DNA of 64,000 bases from Apoderus coryli (GCA_911728435.2 OU452205.1:4144760-4208759); one strand, 5' to 3'. Shown: positions 49,871-61,340, counted from the first letter of the stretch. Numbers and translations: made by a program. The notes: a model not told the origin generated them from the sequence alone.

Positions 49871-50054
49871 TAGTGGTTCCCCGTTAACTTCATTATTATA
49901 AATGATAAGCAAAATTTTTTGCTTTTGCCTGCGGGGACCCTGCTCCAATCCATCTTCGTTACGCTCATGCACGAGTCTCATTTTATACCGATAGAACTTG
50001 AGTTTGTCTTTTAAAATACTGTGAATGCAATTTTCTGACTGTACAATGACGATC

Positions 50055-50390
50055 GTCAGTGTTTGATATGGTTTTGATGACTAAATTGTGTTGTTTTGGT
50101 CTATACAATGGGTTGCTCCTTCTTATCGGTTTATATTTATATGGTCGTTATCAATACATTGAGTATAGAGAGGTCTGTCAACAAATTAATGACCTCAGAA
50201 GTCCCCCAAGATTCTGTGTTGGGGCCATTGTTATTTTTGTGTTTTATTGATGATATTTCCAGTGGCTTGACTAGTGGTTCGCTCTTCTATGCCGTTGACT
50301 TCAAGATATACTCGGCCATTGATAGTACGCATGATTGGTCTATTATTCGGGAAGACCTAAATAAAATGTATGAGTGGATAGGGTAACAAT
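50055..50390 (+). pseudogene. Jockey-like LINE, short RT fragment
   Basis: The plus strand has LYLYGRYQYIEY, a frameshift, then EVPQDSVLGPLLFLCFIDDI and SLFYAVDFKIYSAIDSTHDW. Both PQG (now PQD) and the catalytic box (YAVD) are mutated. The frame stops at 50384-50386. Confidence 0.7.
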
Positions 50391-50769
50391 CAACTGATTC
50401 CCTTAGGTGTTGCGGGATGACCTATTCGGTACAGCATTCTTCAAAATTGGTTCACTGTAAGCGTCTGAACGATCTCTCGTTATCACCTCAACTTTTCATC
50501 ATAAGAATAACTATTCGTTGTCGCTCAGTAAGACTGACGCCCATTAAATTTAAGCACTAATTTCTTTTAATGGGATCGGGTGTCTTGAAAAGTTCTGTGC
50601 AAGTTTAAAGCTCATTTTATAATAATTATTTACACCCGAAAGCAAGCTAAATTCTATCGTATATCTGAATGTGTGAAAGAATTGTTGTTCTTTTCTGTAC
50701 CATAATAAACTTACACCATTTATCTGTCTACTTAATCACTTTGCCAACTAAATATTAAGGCCTATGAAA

Positions 50770-52800
50770 AATCCATATTGTTTACCAAGTCGTGGTATAA
50801 CAGTCACGAATTAATATTTGAGAGTGTACTGGATGTCTTCCAAATCTACAGACTCACAAATAATATTTCTTTACTAAACAGCTACGAGCTAAGACTAAAG
50901 ATCCAACAAGCCAAAGAAACCTGGCTAAGTGAAAGATGTCAAGAAATTGAAGAGTTGGAGCAAAGACACGACACCTTTAATTTACACAAAAAAGTAAAAG
51001 AAGCCGCTGGAATATGGAAACAAACACCTGTATCTTTCGTAGAGGACAAACATGGGAACCCTCTACTCAACATAGAAGAGCAAATAACCAGATGGAAAGA
51101 ATACGTGAAAGAGATGTTTCAAGACCAGGGAAGAGAAGACATGTCTGACTTTATATCAAGGACGAAATTACCAGAGCAGCAAAGCAGCTAAAGAACAGAA
51201 AAGCTGTTGGAGAAGATAATATACCAATTGACATAATAAAATTACTACTAGACGAACACATCGAAGTAGTAGAAGATCTATTTAATAAAATATATGAAAC
51301 AGGTATAATACCAGAAGAATGGCTGACATCGATATTTGTACCAATAACAAAAAAGAGAAACTCCAAGAAATGTGAAGAACATAGGATTATAAGCCTGATG
51401 AATCAAAATCAAATTTTTCCTTCGAATAATACATAATAGAATATACAGTAAATTGGACGAACATACTGGTCAAAATCAATTTGGTTTTAAGAATGGCTTC
51501 GGAATAAGAGAAGCACTTTTTTCAATACGAGTATTAATTGAAAGATGTAGAGATGTCGATACTGATGTGTACTTGTGTTTTATTGATTTTCAAAAGGCTT
51601 TTGACCTGGTGAAACATGATAAACTAATGAACATCTTAAGGTCATGTAACATAGACGATAAGGATTTAAGGATTATTTCAAACCTCTATCAGGAACAAAA
51701 GGCCAAAATTAGAATAAAAAAGAAAACATCTGGAAAAATTAATATCGAGAAGGGAGTAAGACAGGGATGTATTCTGTCACCCATACTATTTAACGTTTAC
51801 TCGGAGGAGATATTTAAAAAAGCTCTGGAAGACACGTCAGATGGCATAATTATAAATGGACAATGTATCAACAACCTGCGATATGCTGATGACACGGTCA
51901 TTCTGGCAGATAGTGCTGAAGCACTACAACGTCTAATGGAGAGGATAACGGCAGCCAGCGAAGAATTTGGAATGAAACTAAATACACAGAAAACAAAAAC
52001 GATGATCATCAGCAAACACCAGAACAGAACGGTGAAGATCAAGGTTAACGGAAAAGATCTGGAAAAAGTAACAAGAATAATTTACCTTGGAAGCAATCTT
52101 GATGAAACTTGGGACCACTCACTAGAGATAAGAACACGTCTAGAAAAAGCACGTACAGTATTTTACAAAATGCAAAAAGTCCTATGTAGTCGCCAGCTGA
52201 ATCTTTCATTGAGAGCTCGAATACTTAAGTGCTATGTTTTCTCTACTTTACTCTACGGTGCTGAAGCCTGGACAATGACAGAGGCAACACAAAAAAGAAT
52301 CCAAGCATTTGAACTCTGGTGTTACCGAAAAATGCTCAGAATATCCTACATGAGTCATACGACAAACGAGGAAGTCTTGCGGAGAATGAACAAAGAAAGA
52401 GAGCTCATGATCCTCATAAAGAAACGAAAAACACAATATTTTGGCCACATTATGAGAAATGAAAAATACGAACTGCACCAACTTATAATTGAAGGCAAAA
52501 TCAATAGCAAAAGGGGACCAGGAAGAAGACGCAACTCATGGCTTAAAAACCTACGACAATGGACAAATATGACCTCCATAGAACTGTTCAGGACAGCTAC
52601 AAATAAGATCAGGTGGGCAAATGTAATAGCCAACGTCCTTAAAGATAAGGCACCATATGAAGAAGAAGAAACAGCTACAATATTGAAGCATAGTAATCCG
52701 TCAAGATGGGTTCAGTGATACTATGGGTTAGGCATTTGGTAGAACCTATTTTAAAAAATCTGCTACAAGACTAACAAACATTTTATTGAAATAAAGTTAT
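50770..52800 (+). mobile_element. RTE-like LINE: linker, reverse transcriptase and C-terminus (best-preserved RT in the window)
   Basis: Frame one (50778-51191) is a charged linker (SYELRLKIQQAKETWLSERC, EEQITRWKEYVKEMFQ). A frameshift near 51160 leads to DEITRAAKQLKNRKAVGEDN and GIIPEEWLTSIFVPITKKRN. A second shift near 51410 enters the long frame 51453-52718 (421 codons): GQNQFGFKNGFG, motif A CFIDFQKAFD (residues 42-51), GVRQGCILSPILF, YADD at 144-147, YVFSTLLYGAEAWTMTEATQ and a basic end KRGPGRRRNSWLKNLRQWTN. GVRQG, YADD and LYGAEAWT fit RTE-type or related endonuclease-RT elements. The endonuclease is absent, so it is 5'-truncated. A short 3' UTR ends GAAATAAAGTTATGAG near 52802. Confidence 0.8.
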
Positions 52801-52802
52801 GA

Positions 52803-53835
52803 GAAATAACAAAATTAATGAGTGCAATTTATGTTTTAAAGATAACATCCTTTAAAAGACTGCAGCGCACCTTTATATGACACAAATTTAGTTTTCGCAG
52901 TGTTCAAACACAACAGGTTAGAGTCACACCATGATTTGATGGTGATTAAGTCTTTGGATATGGTACTATGAAGAGACACACTATCCGAGCCGCACCAAGT
53001 GAAATTAGTATTGATGCTGATTTGAAGAAATAATGAAAACGAACCGTCAAAAAAGAATCATTCTTCATGGTAAATGGCTTTTTGCAGCCGTCGAAACATC
53101 GAATACAACCGTACAGCCCTGATATTGGTCAATATTCAATTTTTGGGACACGCTGTACACCTACATAGGAGGTACAAACGTCGAGAAGCGATAAAATCAG
53201 TCTATAATTTATGAAAACATAAAGGGTGTAAATATTCCTCACAATAATCTCCAGCCGCGCCGATGCCACGTATAAAGGAGAGAGAAAAAATGAAACAAAA
53301 CAACAACCCAAAAATCCGGACAAATTTGTGTTACCCGATTGTAATCTTTCACCCTTTGGTGTCTTTCAATTTTTCTTCACGTCAGTATGTATGCAAACAC
53401 TCCCACAACGACCAAAAAAGAGACGGCAATATACCTACTTGTACGTGTAAATATTTTAATACAAGAAATAATAAGGTATAACATGACACTGCGGTGGTTT
53501 TTTTTCCAAGTTATTAGTTGTCATAAGATGCATCAAACACCCTATATTACACGAATCTGAAGTGATTTTATAGGCCTAACGTGACTCTTAAACGTTAATT
53601 TAATGATCAACTTTAGAGTTGTTTTGCAAAAAAGGTATTTAACATAAAATATGGAAATAGGTATATGAGGATTTTTGCAAACTGGTTTTTTTCTGTTGTT
53701 TTAACATTCTTATAATAAGAAAAATACATTTAATTTGTTTGATTGGAATGTATTGTTTTTTGTCAATATTTCATATAAATATGTAAATAATATTTAAGTA
53801 TTGCTTGTTAGATAATGTTTACAAGACTATAAGTT
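52803..53835. other. Unassigned stretch
   Basis: A degenerate terminus-like word GGGACACGCTGTACACC (about 53145-53161) is present. No coding block was recognised. Confidence 0.3.
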
Positions 53836-54238
53836 ATGTTGGAAATCGGGGAGGGTCTGCGGATCGATGCGATTCATAAAGATTTTTCGAAGGCTTTCGA
53901 TAAGCTGGATTATTCCCTTGTCCTACGGAAAATGTCGAGGTTGGGTTTTCATGAGGATCTTTTTACGTTTTTTGCCTCCTACTTATCTGATCGACAACAC
54001 TATGTCGAATACAATGGTCATAAATCGGAAACTTTCACACCCACCAGAGGAGCGCCTCAGGGCAGCTGTTTGGCACCATTAATATTTTCAATTTTCATTA
54101 ATGACATATCCCAGGAACTTACAAGCAACCATTTGATGTTTGCAGACGATCTCAAGTTGTATCGTGTTATTGGAGACACTTCGGATTGCGTATCGTTGCA
54201 GCGCGACTTATCTAAGCTTGAAGATTGGTGTAACGAGT
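53836..54238 (+). mobile_element. Jockey-like LINE, RT palm fragment with intact FADD
   Basis: The plus frame reads RIDAIHKDFSKAFDKLDYSL (motif A with HKDF for YTDF), FASYLSDRQHYVEYNG, RGAPQGSCLAPLIFSIFIND and LMFADDLKLYRVIGDTSDCV. It ends abruptly after LSKLEDWCNEW at about 54238. Both ends are cut. The downstream side joins a fragment of a different LINE family in the same orientation. Confidence 0.75.
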
Positions 54239-54239
54239 G

Positions 54240-54480
54240 GGACTGCGAGGGTGTTCAGAACTCAAAAAAGGATCATCAGAGCAATGCAGGGAATCTCTCA
54301 AACTACTTCCTGTTAGGACCATTTCGAAAAATTAAAGTTAATGACATTCCCTTCACTATACATGTACGCACTTATAATACATATAAAAAAAAAACAAAAT
54401 GAAATATTGCCTAAATCAGAAGATATACATACAGAGTGTATGCCGGACAACTCTTTCTGTTTAAGATTATGGACTGACAC
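54240..54480 (+). pseudogene. CR1-like LINE, post-palm fragment joined to the previous LINE
   Basis: In shifted frames the sequence reads RIIRAMQGISQTTSCRTIF then LKLMTFPSLYMYALIIHIKK, the counterpart of FILQKRAVRCIFNI...CREAFKQNRLLTVPSIYLY in the copy at 12841-13707. It is cut at 54480 by the hAT-like element. Confidence 0.6.
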
Positions 54481-55140
54481 CAGGGTTGCCAAATCCCGAA
54501 ATATAAAAGGCAACCCTCGTACAACAGTAAATAGTAAACGCTCTTTAGCCTGTGGTTTACTATACCTTGCATTATTTAGTGGTATAATAATTGAATTGTA
54601 CCATAATTTTTATCTTCAATCATTAGCAGCCAATGAACGTACCCTAATAAATAATAATTGTACCATAATTTCGATAGATTCAGTATTTTACAGAGAAGGT
54701 ACTGAAAAAGATTAAACGAGATATAATAGCGTCAAACTATTATTCATTAATAGTAGATTCAACCCCAGATTCGTCGCACGTTGATCAATTATCAATAATT
54801 ATCCATTATTGCTCTATAGTGAAAGTGGTGGGCAAGTACATGAAAGATTTTTAGAGTTTCGTGGAGTTTGACGTTTTATTTCCTATTTACAAAGATTTTT
54901 AGGGTTTTTACCTATTTTCAGTCATACGGGTAAATCTTTGTCGGAGGTTGTTATAGATTTTTTGACAAAAGATACGTTGGATTTAAAATTTTGTTGTAGA
55001 TAGTCCTATGACAATGCTAGTAATATGTCCGGTCAGCATAATGGCCTCCAAGCACATATACAAGAAATTGCCAAAGTAGCTTTTTACGTGCCCTGCTTTG
55101 CACATTCACTAAATTTAGTAAAATTATAGAAACAATACAC
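54481..55140 (+). mobile_element. hAT-like transposase remnant (ZMYM1/DUF4371 type)
   Basis: CAGGGTTGCC at 54481 looks like a hAT terminal sequence. Coding similarity runs from about 54691: EKVLKKIKRDIIASNYYSLI, VDSTPDSSHVDQLSIIIHYC, then in another frame QVHERFLEF, after a 48-bp interruption FSHTGKSLSEVVIDFLTKDT, then SYDNASNMSGQHNGLQAHIQ and FYVPCFAHSLNLV near 55120. VDSTPD and YDNASNMSG hold the first two catalytic Asp regions of this hAT group. Stops and frameshifts interrupt it and the 3' half is missing. The interruption is a 31-bp insert flanked by a 17-bp duplication (54843-54907). Confidence 0.7.
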
Positions 55141-55862
55141 TCGGATAAATCCTGCGTCAAATTTACACTAGCTAACGTTTCATCCTTTAACCCTCTTCAG
55201 AGCAACTTAAATGAATCCGTTTAAACTGTTTGACACAAAATTTAGCATTGTTTCTGTCAGTGTAGTGGCCTGTGGAAGTTTTCTGTCTTAAAATAATAAT
55301 AAATTGTTGATTTTTTTAATTAATGCTAGACCTATTAAAAAATATATGGCCAAAAATTTTTCGAGATATAATATCTATACAAGCTTTTAAATTCCAGTTT
55401 TATATCGCTATTAAGTTAATTCCTAAAAATATCATGGTTATAAGTAAATAATTTACGACCCGTGCTCACCCTTTTCGATTTCATTATGCGATAATATTTT
55501 AGCACCTGTACAAATTATTCGTTTAATTTAAGCACGGATATTATACTGCCATTGTGTTGAAAAAATAACCATGATACAATAAAATTACGTAGTATGCCCC
55601 TAGATTTCAGGAGCCACTCACTGTTGGGATATAATTGGACATAGAAATTGATCATCTGGAAGTTCTTTAAATTACAATATACAGGGTCGCCCAGAACAAA
55701 TATTTGATGTATCGAGGCACGAATACCTCTCCATATTGAGGTGTACTAGTAATATTTTTGTGACTTTTTTGCGATTTTAGTTTTTATATATTTTTGACAT
55801 TATTTTTATAGATATAAAAAAAATGAAAATCACTTTCTGATTGCTCCTTAGCGTTTACAAAT
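55141..55862. other. Unassigned stretch with one mariner-type end
   Basis: TATACAGGGTCGCCCAGAAC (about 55678-55697) is a terminus-like word without a visible partner. No coding block was recognised. Confidence 0.3.
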
Positions 55863-55902
55863 TTTAACTACGACGTTTCGGTTTTGAAAGACCATCAACA
55901 TC
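55863..55902 (-). ncRNA. Degenerate hammerhead-like motif (ACGU type)
   Basis: The minus strand reads GTTGATGG, a spacer containing GGTCTTTCAAAACC that can form a hairpin, and GAAACGTCGTA. The core departs from CUGANGA at two positions, so this is probably an inactive copy. Confidence 0.25.
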
Positions 55903-56384
55903 TTGTTTTTTTTTTTTAATAAGGCATTGCATTGTTAAATTTAAGGTCATTATCAATTCAAAAACAGGTGGTAATGGTTTAACCAAGTTTTCAGTGTTTT
56001 CAGCAGCAAAATTGGCCAGCTAGATTTTTTTTTGGGGTTATATTAAGGCGATCGTCTACAATAGTCCTCCAACAAGAGCAAAGGAGATGAAGGGGTGAAT
56101 AAACGAAACGTTACACCAGACGTATTGACGAATGTTGTTGAAGGTTTTAAGAAAAGAATGCAAATGTGCCTAGAGTCCAATGGTCAACATTTTGAACATT
56201 TATTATAAAATTTGTCAGTATTTATGTATATCTTGTTATTTAATTTAAGCTACAAATTTATTTATTTATTATGTTATTGTTTGAATGTTTGTTTTTGTGA
56301 AATTCTCATGGCTGCAGGAGATGTGACAGTTAAATATTAAGAAATATGTTTGTCTAATAAACTTTCTTTCCACCCTTTTAATCA
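55903..56384. other. Unassigned stretch
   Basis: Probably includes the 3' UTR of the LINE to its right (minus strand), but no clear tail was identified. Confidence 0.25.
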
Positions 56385-58020
56385 TTAGTATATACTTAGT
56401 ATACATAGGCGACCAAACTCTGGAACAGTATTCGAGCTTGAACGTACGAATGCGTTATAAAGTAGAGATAGAGTGGTTTTATTTCGAAAATCTCTTGAGT
56501 TTCTGATCACAAATCCGAGATTTATATAAGAAGCATTTGTGATATTAATTATATGGTTGGAAAACGTTAATTTATTATCAAAAAGGATGCCCAGATCTTT
56601 AATCAAATTTGCTCGACTCAATCTGATATTGTTAATATTGTATGGATAGATGATCGGTGATATAATTGTATGTCATACTTTTACATTTTGAAATATTAAA
56701 AAATAAATCAAATCAAGTTGAAGATCCTCACAGTCCTTTATGCTATTAACCTCCTTGAAAATTTTCATGTCATCTGCAAACATTAAGCAGCTACTAATTT
56801 TGAGTACTGACGAAATATCATCAATAAATACAAGGAATAATAGTGGACCAAGTGTAGTCCCTTGTGGAACCCCTAAGGAACGCACAAATTTGTTGGACTC
56901 GCAACCCTGGATTGTAACTAAATTCTAGATATGACTTTATGAAATTACACGTGCCATTTGAGAACGACTTCTGCTTTAATTTGGCTAAGAGAATCGTATG
57001 GTTAACTCTGTCAAAGGCTTTGGCAAAGTCTGTATATATTACGTCCACTTGTTTTCCCTCAGCCACAGCATCAGCAGTCACGTACACAAAATTGACCAGA
57101 TTTCCGGCCACGGATCTACCCTCTCTAAAACCATATTGTACATCCGACAGACGGTTTTTTAGGTGATTATTTATTTTAGCTGATAGTATGAGTTCAAATA
57201 CAGTAGCTATATTAGAGATAATTGCAATGGTCGATAATTTTCAATATTAGATCTATCACCATTTTTGAATATCGGTGCAATTTTTGCTATTTTGAGGGAG
57301 TCAGGAAACATCTGCTTTTTTACGGATAAGTTAAAGATTATTTGCAAGGGTTCGCATAGAAATTCACTACAACCCTTTAGAACGAATCTGGGAATTAAAT
57401 CATGTGCTACACATTTCTTTGGCTTAAGTTTTTTTAGGGCGTCTTGGACATCATTTACTGAGATATTTTCTATTGAAAAGCAAGATTCTGTACTTAAATT
57501 CACATCCAACACGTTTGTCGTTTGTGTCCTTGAATACACTGTTTCGAAATAGTTCGCAAAAGCTTGAGCAATCTTCCTTCCACCACAGTAAGTCTCGTTT
57601 CCTAAATGTAGTTCAAAAGGCAGATCTCCACAATTCTTGCGCTTTGATTTTATAAAGTTCCAGAACTGATTTGGATTTTCTTGTAGTGTAGTTTCAAATC
57701 GAGAAACACACTGTTTATATGCAAGTTTAATATCTCTCTTTACTTTAGTTCTAAGGTGTGTGTAATCCGCGAGACACTTGTAGATTCGTCCTTTTGAAAT
57801 TTCTTAAATTTCTTTCCTTTGATTTTATGTTGAGTATAATTTCAGGGGTGAACCAGGGTGGATATTTTTTCTTATTCAACTTTGCTTTGGGAATACAGTT
57901 ATCAAATATAGTGTACATTTTATTGTAGAAAATATTCATTGCTTGATTGGGATCCTGACAATTTCTCAACGTTCTCCAATTCACGGTCTTTAAATGATCT
58001 CTATCTATAGGAAATCCTCA
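56385..58020 (-). mobile_element. Jockey-like LINE, longest copy: linker, RT and C-terminus, frameshifted
   Basis: On minus from 58020: DHLKTVNWRTLRNCQDPNQA and KKKYPPWFTPEIILNIKSKE (the linker after the endonuclease), then 57539-57207 with LKKLKPKKCVAHDLIPRFVL and NIENYRP, then motif A VIYTDFAKAFDRVNH (about 57050), then in another frame SLGVPQGTTLGPLLFLVFID and LMFADDMKIFKEVNSIKDCE with an intact FADD (about 56780). After a small deletion the C-terminal part LIKDLGILFDNKLTFSNHI ends with a frameshift at about 56440. Endonuclease sequence was not seen beyond 58020. At least four frameshifts make it inactive. Confidence 0.8.
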
Positions 58021-58049
58021 TAGTGATTAATAGATAATTAATTTTAGCA

Positions 58050-58760
58050 TCAAATACAGGGTGGTCTACATGAAATTAACAGGTTCAATTAAAAATTCGC
58101 CTAATATTATGAATATGTGCATTTTCCACAAAAACGTCAAAAGTTATTCATATGAAAGTATTATAATGTTTGACAGATAATTACTTTGTGCATTTAATTT
58201 TTACCTCATATACCGGGTGTTCCATTTGAAATAAAAACGTTATTTACAATTAAACTTTACGTTCATATAACTTATATTATTGGACACCCTGTGTCTAGTA
58301 TTGGGAGTTTTGTATATTTGGCGTAACAAGAAGTGATGAGTGGGTGTATTTCTCCGCCTTGACTGGATTAAAAAGAACAAACGAACAGGTGTGAATTTTT
58401 TCATTCAAATTATGTCTATATTTTTATAAAAATTAAAATATTTAAAAAACTGTAAGGTTTAGGTGAGATGTACTTTAATGAAAGTTGGGTTTACTTTGAA
58501 CGAAAAATCTAAAAATATATTCATATACGGGGCATTCCATTTAAACAAACACAACTATGGGTCATTCTCATATATTTGTATAGATTCACAATTTTTAAAA
58601 TGTAGTAATAATTAATTTTTTTTGAACCTATGAATAAATCTTTTAGAGCTAAAAAGGTGTTGACATCTTTACTTTATAATTAAGGATTTAAGGAGGCGAC
58701 ATTTAAAATGAAACCACTGTATGTCAAAATGTATGAAAATAGTAAGGACTCATCTCATCA
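58050..58760. repeat. Cluster of mariner-type terminal words
   Basis: Terminus-like words lie at about 58056 (CAGGGTGGTC), 58214 (CCGGGTGTTCC), 58281 (GGACACCCTGTG) and 58534 (ACGGGGCATTCC), plus a GAAACCACTGTATG end near 58711. They suggest several overlapping or nested small foldback elements. Full pairs could not be assigned by eye. Confidence 0.4.
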
Positions 58761-59258
58761 AAAACACCATCTATTTGTCGTGTAAAAATATAAAAATGAC
58801 CCTCCCTGGTATATTTAGAGCAATCTCATGTCATAATAAAACAGTAGAGTAGGTAGGGATGGTATTGTAAAAGTTGTTTCGACGATTTTTTTTTCTAACC
58901 ATGGAACCGTTGGCAAATTTTACTACCTACTCTTCTACTCAATTTTTAAATTAACAAATTAAGTATATACTAGTTTGGAATAGATGTTTCGTCAAGTGGT
59001 AAATTAAATACCTGATAATTGTGTAGATATTTAAAGGCAGGAGCCGTAAAACAAATTAATTATTGTAAAATATTTTCACATACATCCGTGCTAAAATTAT
59101 GGTGAATTATAATTGTAAATATCATGATTCCCAAGAAGGTATAACAGCTTTATGAAGTTATTATACCTACATGAGAGAAAAGTCTGTTATTTGGCCTGAA
59201 AATTTATTTTTGTTAATATAGAACCAACATAAAATATGTTTACCTCTATATTTTAGCT
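58761..59258. other. Unassigned A+T-rich stretch
   Basis: No coding or repeat structure was recognised. Confidence 0.3.
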
Positions 59259-59303
59259 AATGCGACGTTTCGCGAGCTATTTTGCTGCTTCTTCAGGTAC
59301 AAA
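59259..59303 (-). ncRNA. Hammerhead-ribozyme-like motif (ACGU type)
   Basis: The minus strand reads CTGAAGA (59296-59290), a GC-based hairpin with an internal loop and AAAATA apex, then GAAACGTC and GCA. The core matches CUGANGA and GAAA exactly. As in the other ACGU-type copies, stem III would need a second molecule. Confidence 0.4.
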
Positions 59304-59689
59304 TACATTTCAGAGCGAAATGTCTTTTTAAAGTAAGTATAAGGATGAAATGTATGCAGTTTTAGGATTCGTTTCGCACATCAGCGATCGTATATTTATT
59401 CTGATAAAAATATATGCGATGGTTTAATCCAGGAGTGCGGAGAAATACAGTACGCTGAAATTGTGAATTTAACATTTACAATAAAATAATAATCGATGAG
59501 AAGAACCTTTGGCGTAGTATTATTGAAAACTCGTTTTAACACTTCATCAAAACAATGGCATTAAGAACCTATTCCTGTTAGAACCTGCTCCAAAATACTG
59601 TATAAAATCTAATTTTGCAAAAGTAATAAATGCTCAGAGAAAAAAGGCAACCTTTTTTTTTGTAATTAATTAAAAGTTAATAGTATTAA

Positions 59690-60001
59690 CATTAAAGTGA
59701 AAAATTAAAATTATATTGTTTTTGGCGACATCTAGCGTGAACAGGCAATATGCCGGGTGAAACACAGTTCACAATCGATGGCCGGACAAGAAGTAAGAAC
59801 TTCATTATATCCTATTGCCAACACTAGATGCGCCCGAATCCCCTAGCAGGGAGGCTTTATTTAAGAATTGCTTGTTACATAAAGCAACAAGACTTTAAGT
59901 TAACAAGCCATTCTTAAAATTATATTATTTCAAAATTGTTATTCGTAAACTAATATGAATCTAATTTTGAAAAAATATAATTTTAATTTTTCACTTTAAT
60001 G
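59690..60001. mobile_element. Foldback element with perfect 27-bp terminal repeats and an internal hairpin
   Basis: CATTAAAGTGAAAAATTAAA and the next 7 bp (59690-59716) recur as an exact inverted copy at 59975-60001. Inside, TAAGAATTGCTTGTTA (59862-59877) pairs with 59901-59916 at 15 of 16 positions around a 23-nt loop. The interior is not coding and is less A+T-rich than the arms. Confidence 0.75.
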
Positions 60002-60264
60002 GAAATATGGAATAATTTTTCATAGTTGTTGTGATTGATTATAACTTAAAAAATGTCGCATGGTTCACAGTTTACACCTTTCTCAAATAGGTAAAAAGGG
60101 GTCAAAAATGAAAAGAAAATTCATCAAACATACCAGAAAAATTGGCTAATTATACAAATAGACGCGGCAATATTATTAGTTAAATTATTCGGAAATAATA
60201 TTTTTCTTTTTTATCTGAATAAAACTATGTCTACTCCACAAAATGATTTATACGATTATATATA

Positions 60265-61281
60265 CAGGGTGTCCCAAAAAACATTCCCCACCCTTTGAGG
60301 GTAGAATCTATGACCAATAATAAGACAAAAATCATTTATCTCAAAATTTCGAAAAACGTCTTCTTATGAAATTGTGACCATTGGAATATTAAAATGAAGT
60401 AATTTTCGAAAATAAAATAAAATCTTCAAATTCAAATTATTTATTAACTATAAACACATAATAAAACCAAAACATTTCAATTTACAAAGGCCTATTGCTT
60501 CGTTTGTAATTTGTGCTAAAGCTCCATAAATGCGAACAATAACATCATCTTCACTGTTGGGTAGGACATGGTAAACCGTATTTTTCAGATAACCCCAAAA
60601 CCAAAAGTCTATTGGGTTGAGAGCCGGGGACCGAGGAGGCCAAGAAATAGGTCCTCCACGATCGATCCATTGGTTGAGAAAACGTCGATTTAATATCTCT
60701 GAAACATTTCGAGAATAACGGGCAGGTGCATCATCATGTTGAAATACAATATTTGGACGCTGTACTAAAGGAACTTGTTCTGGTATCCTAAGCAGAAACT
60801 GTGGTTCTATTATTCTATTTCCCAACAGACAAAGCCACACATTTAAGCTCCAGCGTGCTTCTCTAATTTGGTGCGCTGATTTTCGTAATTCCGACAATGC
60901 AAATTATGCTGATTGAACACTCCTTGCTGGTTAAAATGGGCTTCATCCCTCTACAGTACTTGTTTAAAAATGTCTTTATTTGCGTCCAGGCAATTTAAAA
61001 AAAAAATCTACAAAATCATAAGCGTAACTCAGTATCTCCAGGATGCAATTCATGAATCGGCTTTATATGATAAGGATGTAGATTTTCTCTTTGCATGAAT
61101 CTGTTTTTATCAAGGATGACCAGATTTAAATTATTAGTTCCAAGTTACAGTTTTGTCTAATTTCAATATTCAAAATGGTCATGATTTAATTTTTCGAAAT
61201 TTTGACATAAGTGATTTTCGTCTTCTTTTGGGTCGTAGATTTTACCCCCAAAGGGTAAGAAATGTTTTTTGGGACACCCTG
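60265..61281 (-). mobile_element. DD41D mariner-like element with both termini (inactive)
   Basis: Ends start CAGGGTGTCCCAAAAAACAT and are flanked by TA (60263-60264 and 61282-61283). Inverted similarity extends about 120 bp. The minus strand encodes the back half of a transposase: DEAHFNQQGVFNQHNLHCRN (first Asp, about 60950), a frameshift, IREARWSLNVWLCLLGNRII, IVFQHDDAPARYSRNVSEIL (second Asp) and SWPPRSPALNPIDFWFWGYL (third Asp). The second and third Asp are separated by 41 residues by count, hence DD41D. The N-terminal DNA-binding domain is missing and the first Asp lies in another frame. The continuous frame is 60897-60448. The enzyme would excise and insert the element at TA sites. This copy could only move in trans. 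Confidence 0.85.
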
Positions 61282-61285
61282 TATA

Positions 61286-61340
61286 TATAAAGGGTGTCCC
61301 AATATTAACACAGGTTTGGAATTAAATAGAAAACAGTATG
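61286..61340. repeat. Second mariner-type end adjoining the DD41D element
   Basis: AAAGGGTGTCCCAATATTAA begins within a few bases of the right end of the preceding element. Its sequence after GTGTCCC differs, so it belongs to another element family. No partner end was identified before the palindrome at 61446. Confidence 0.4.
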
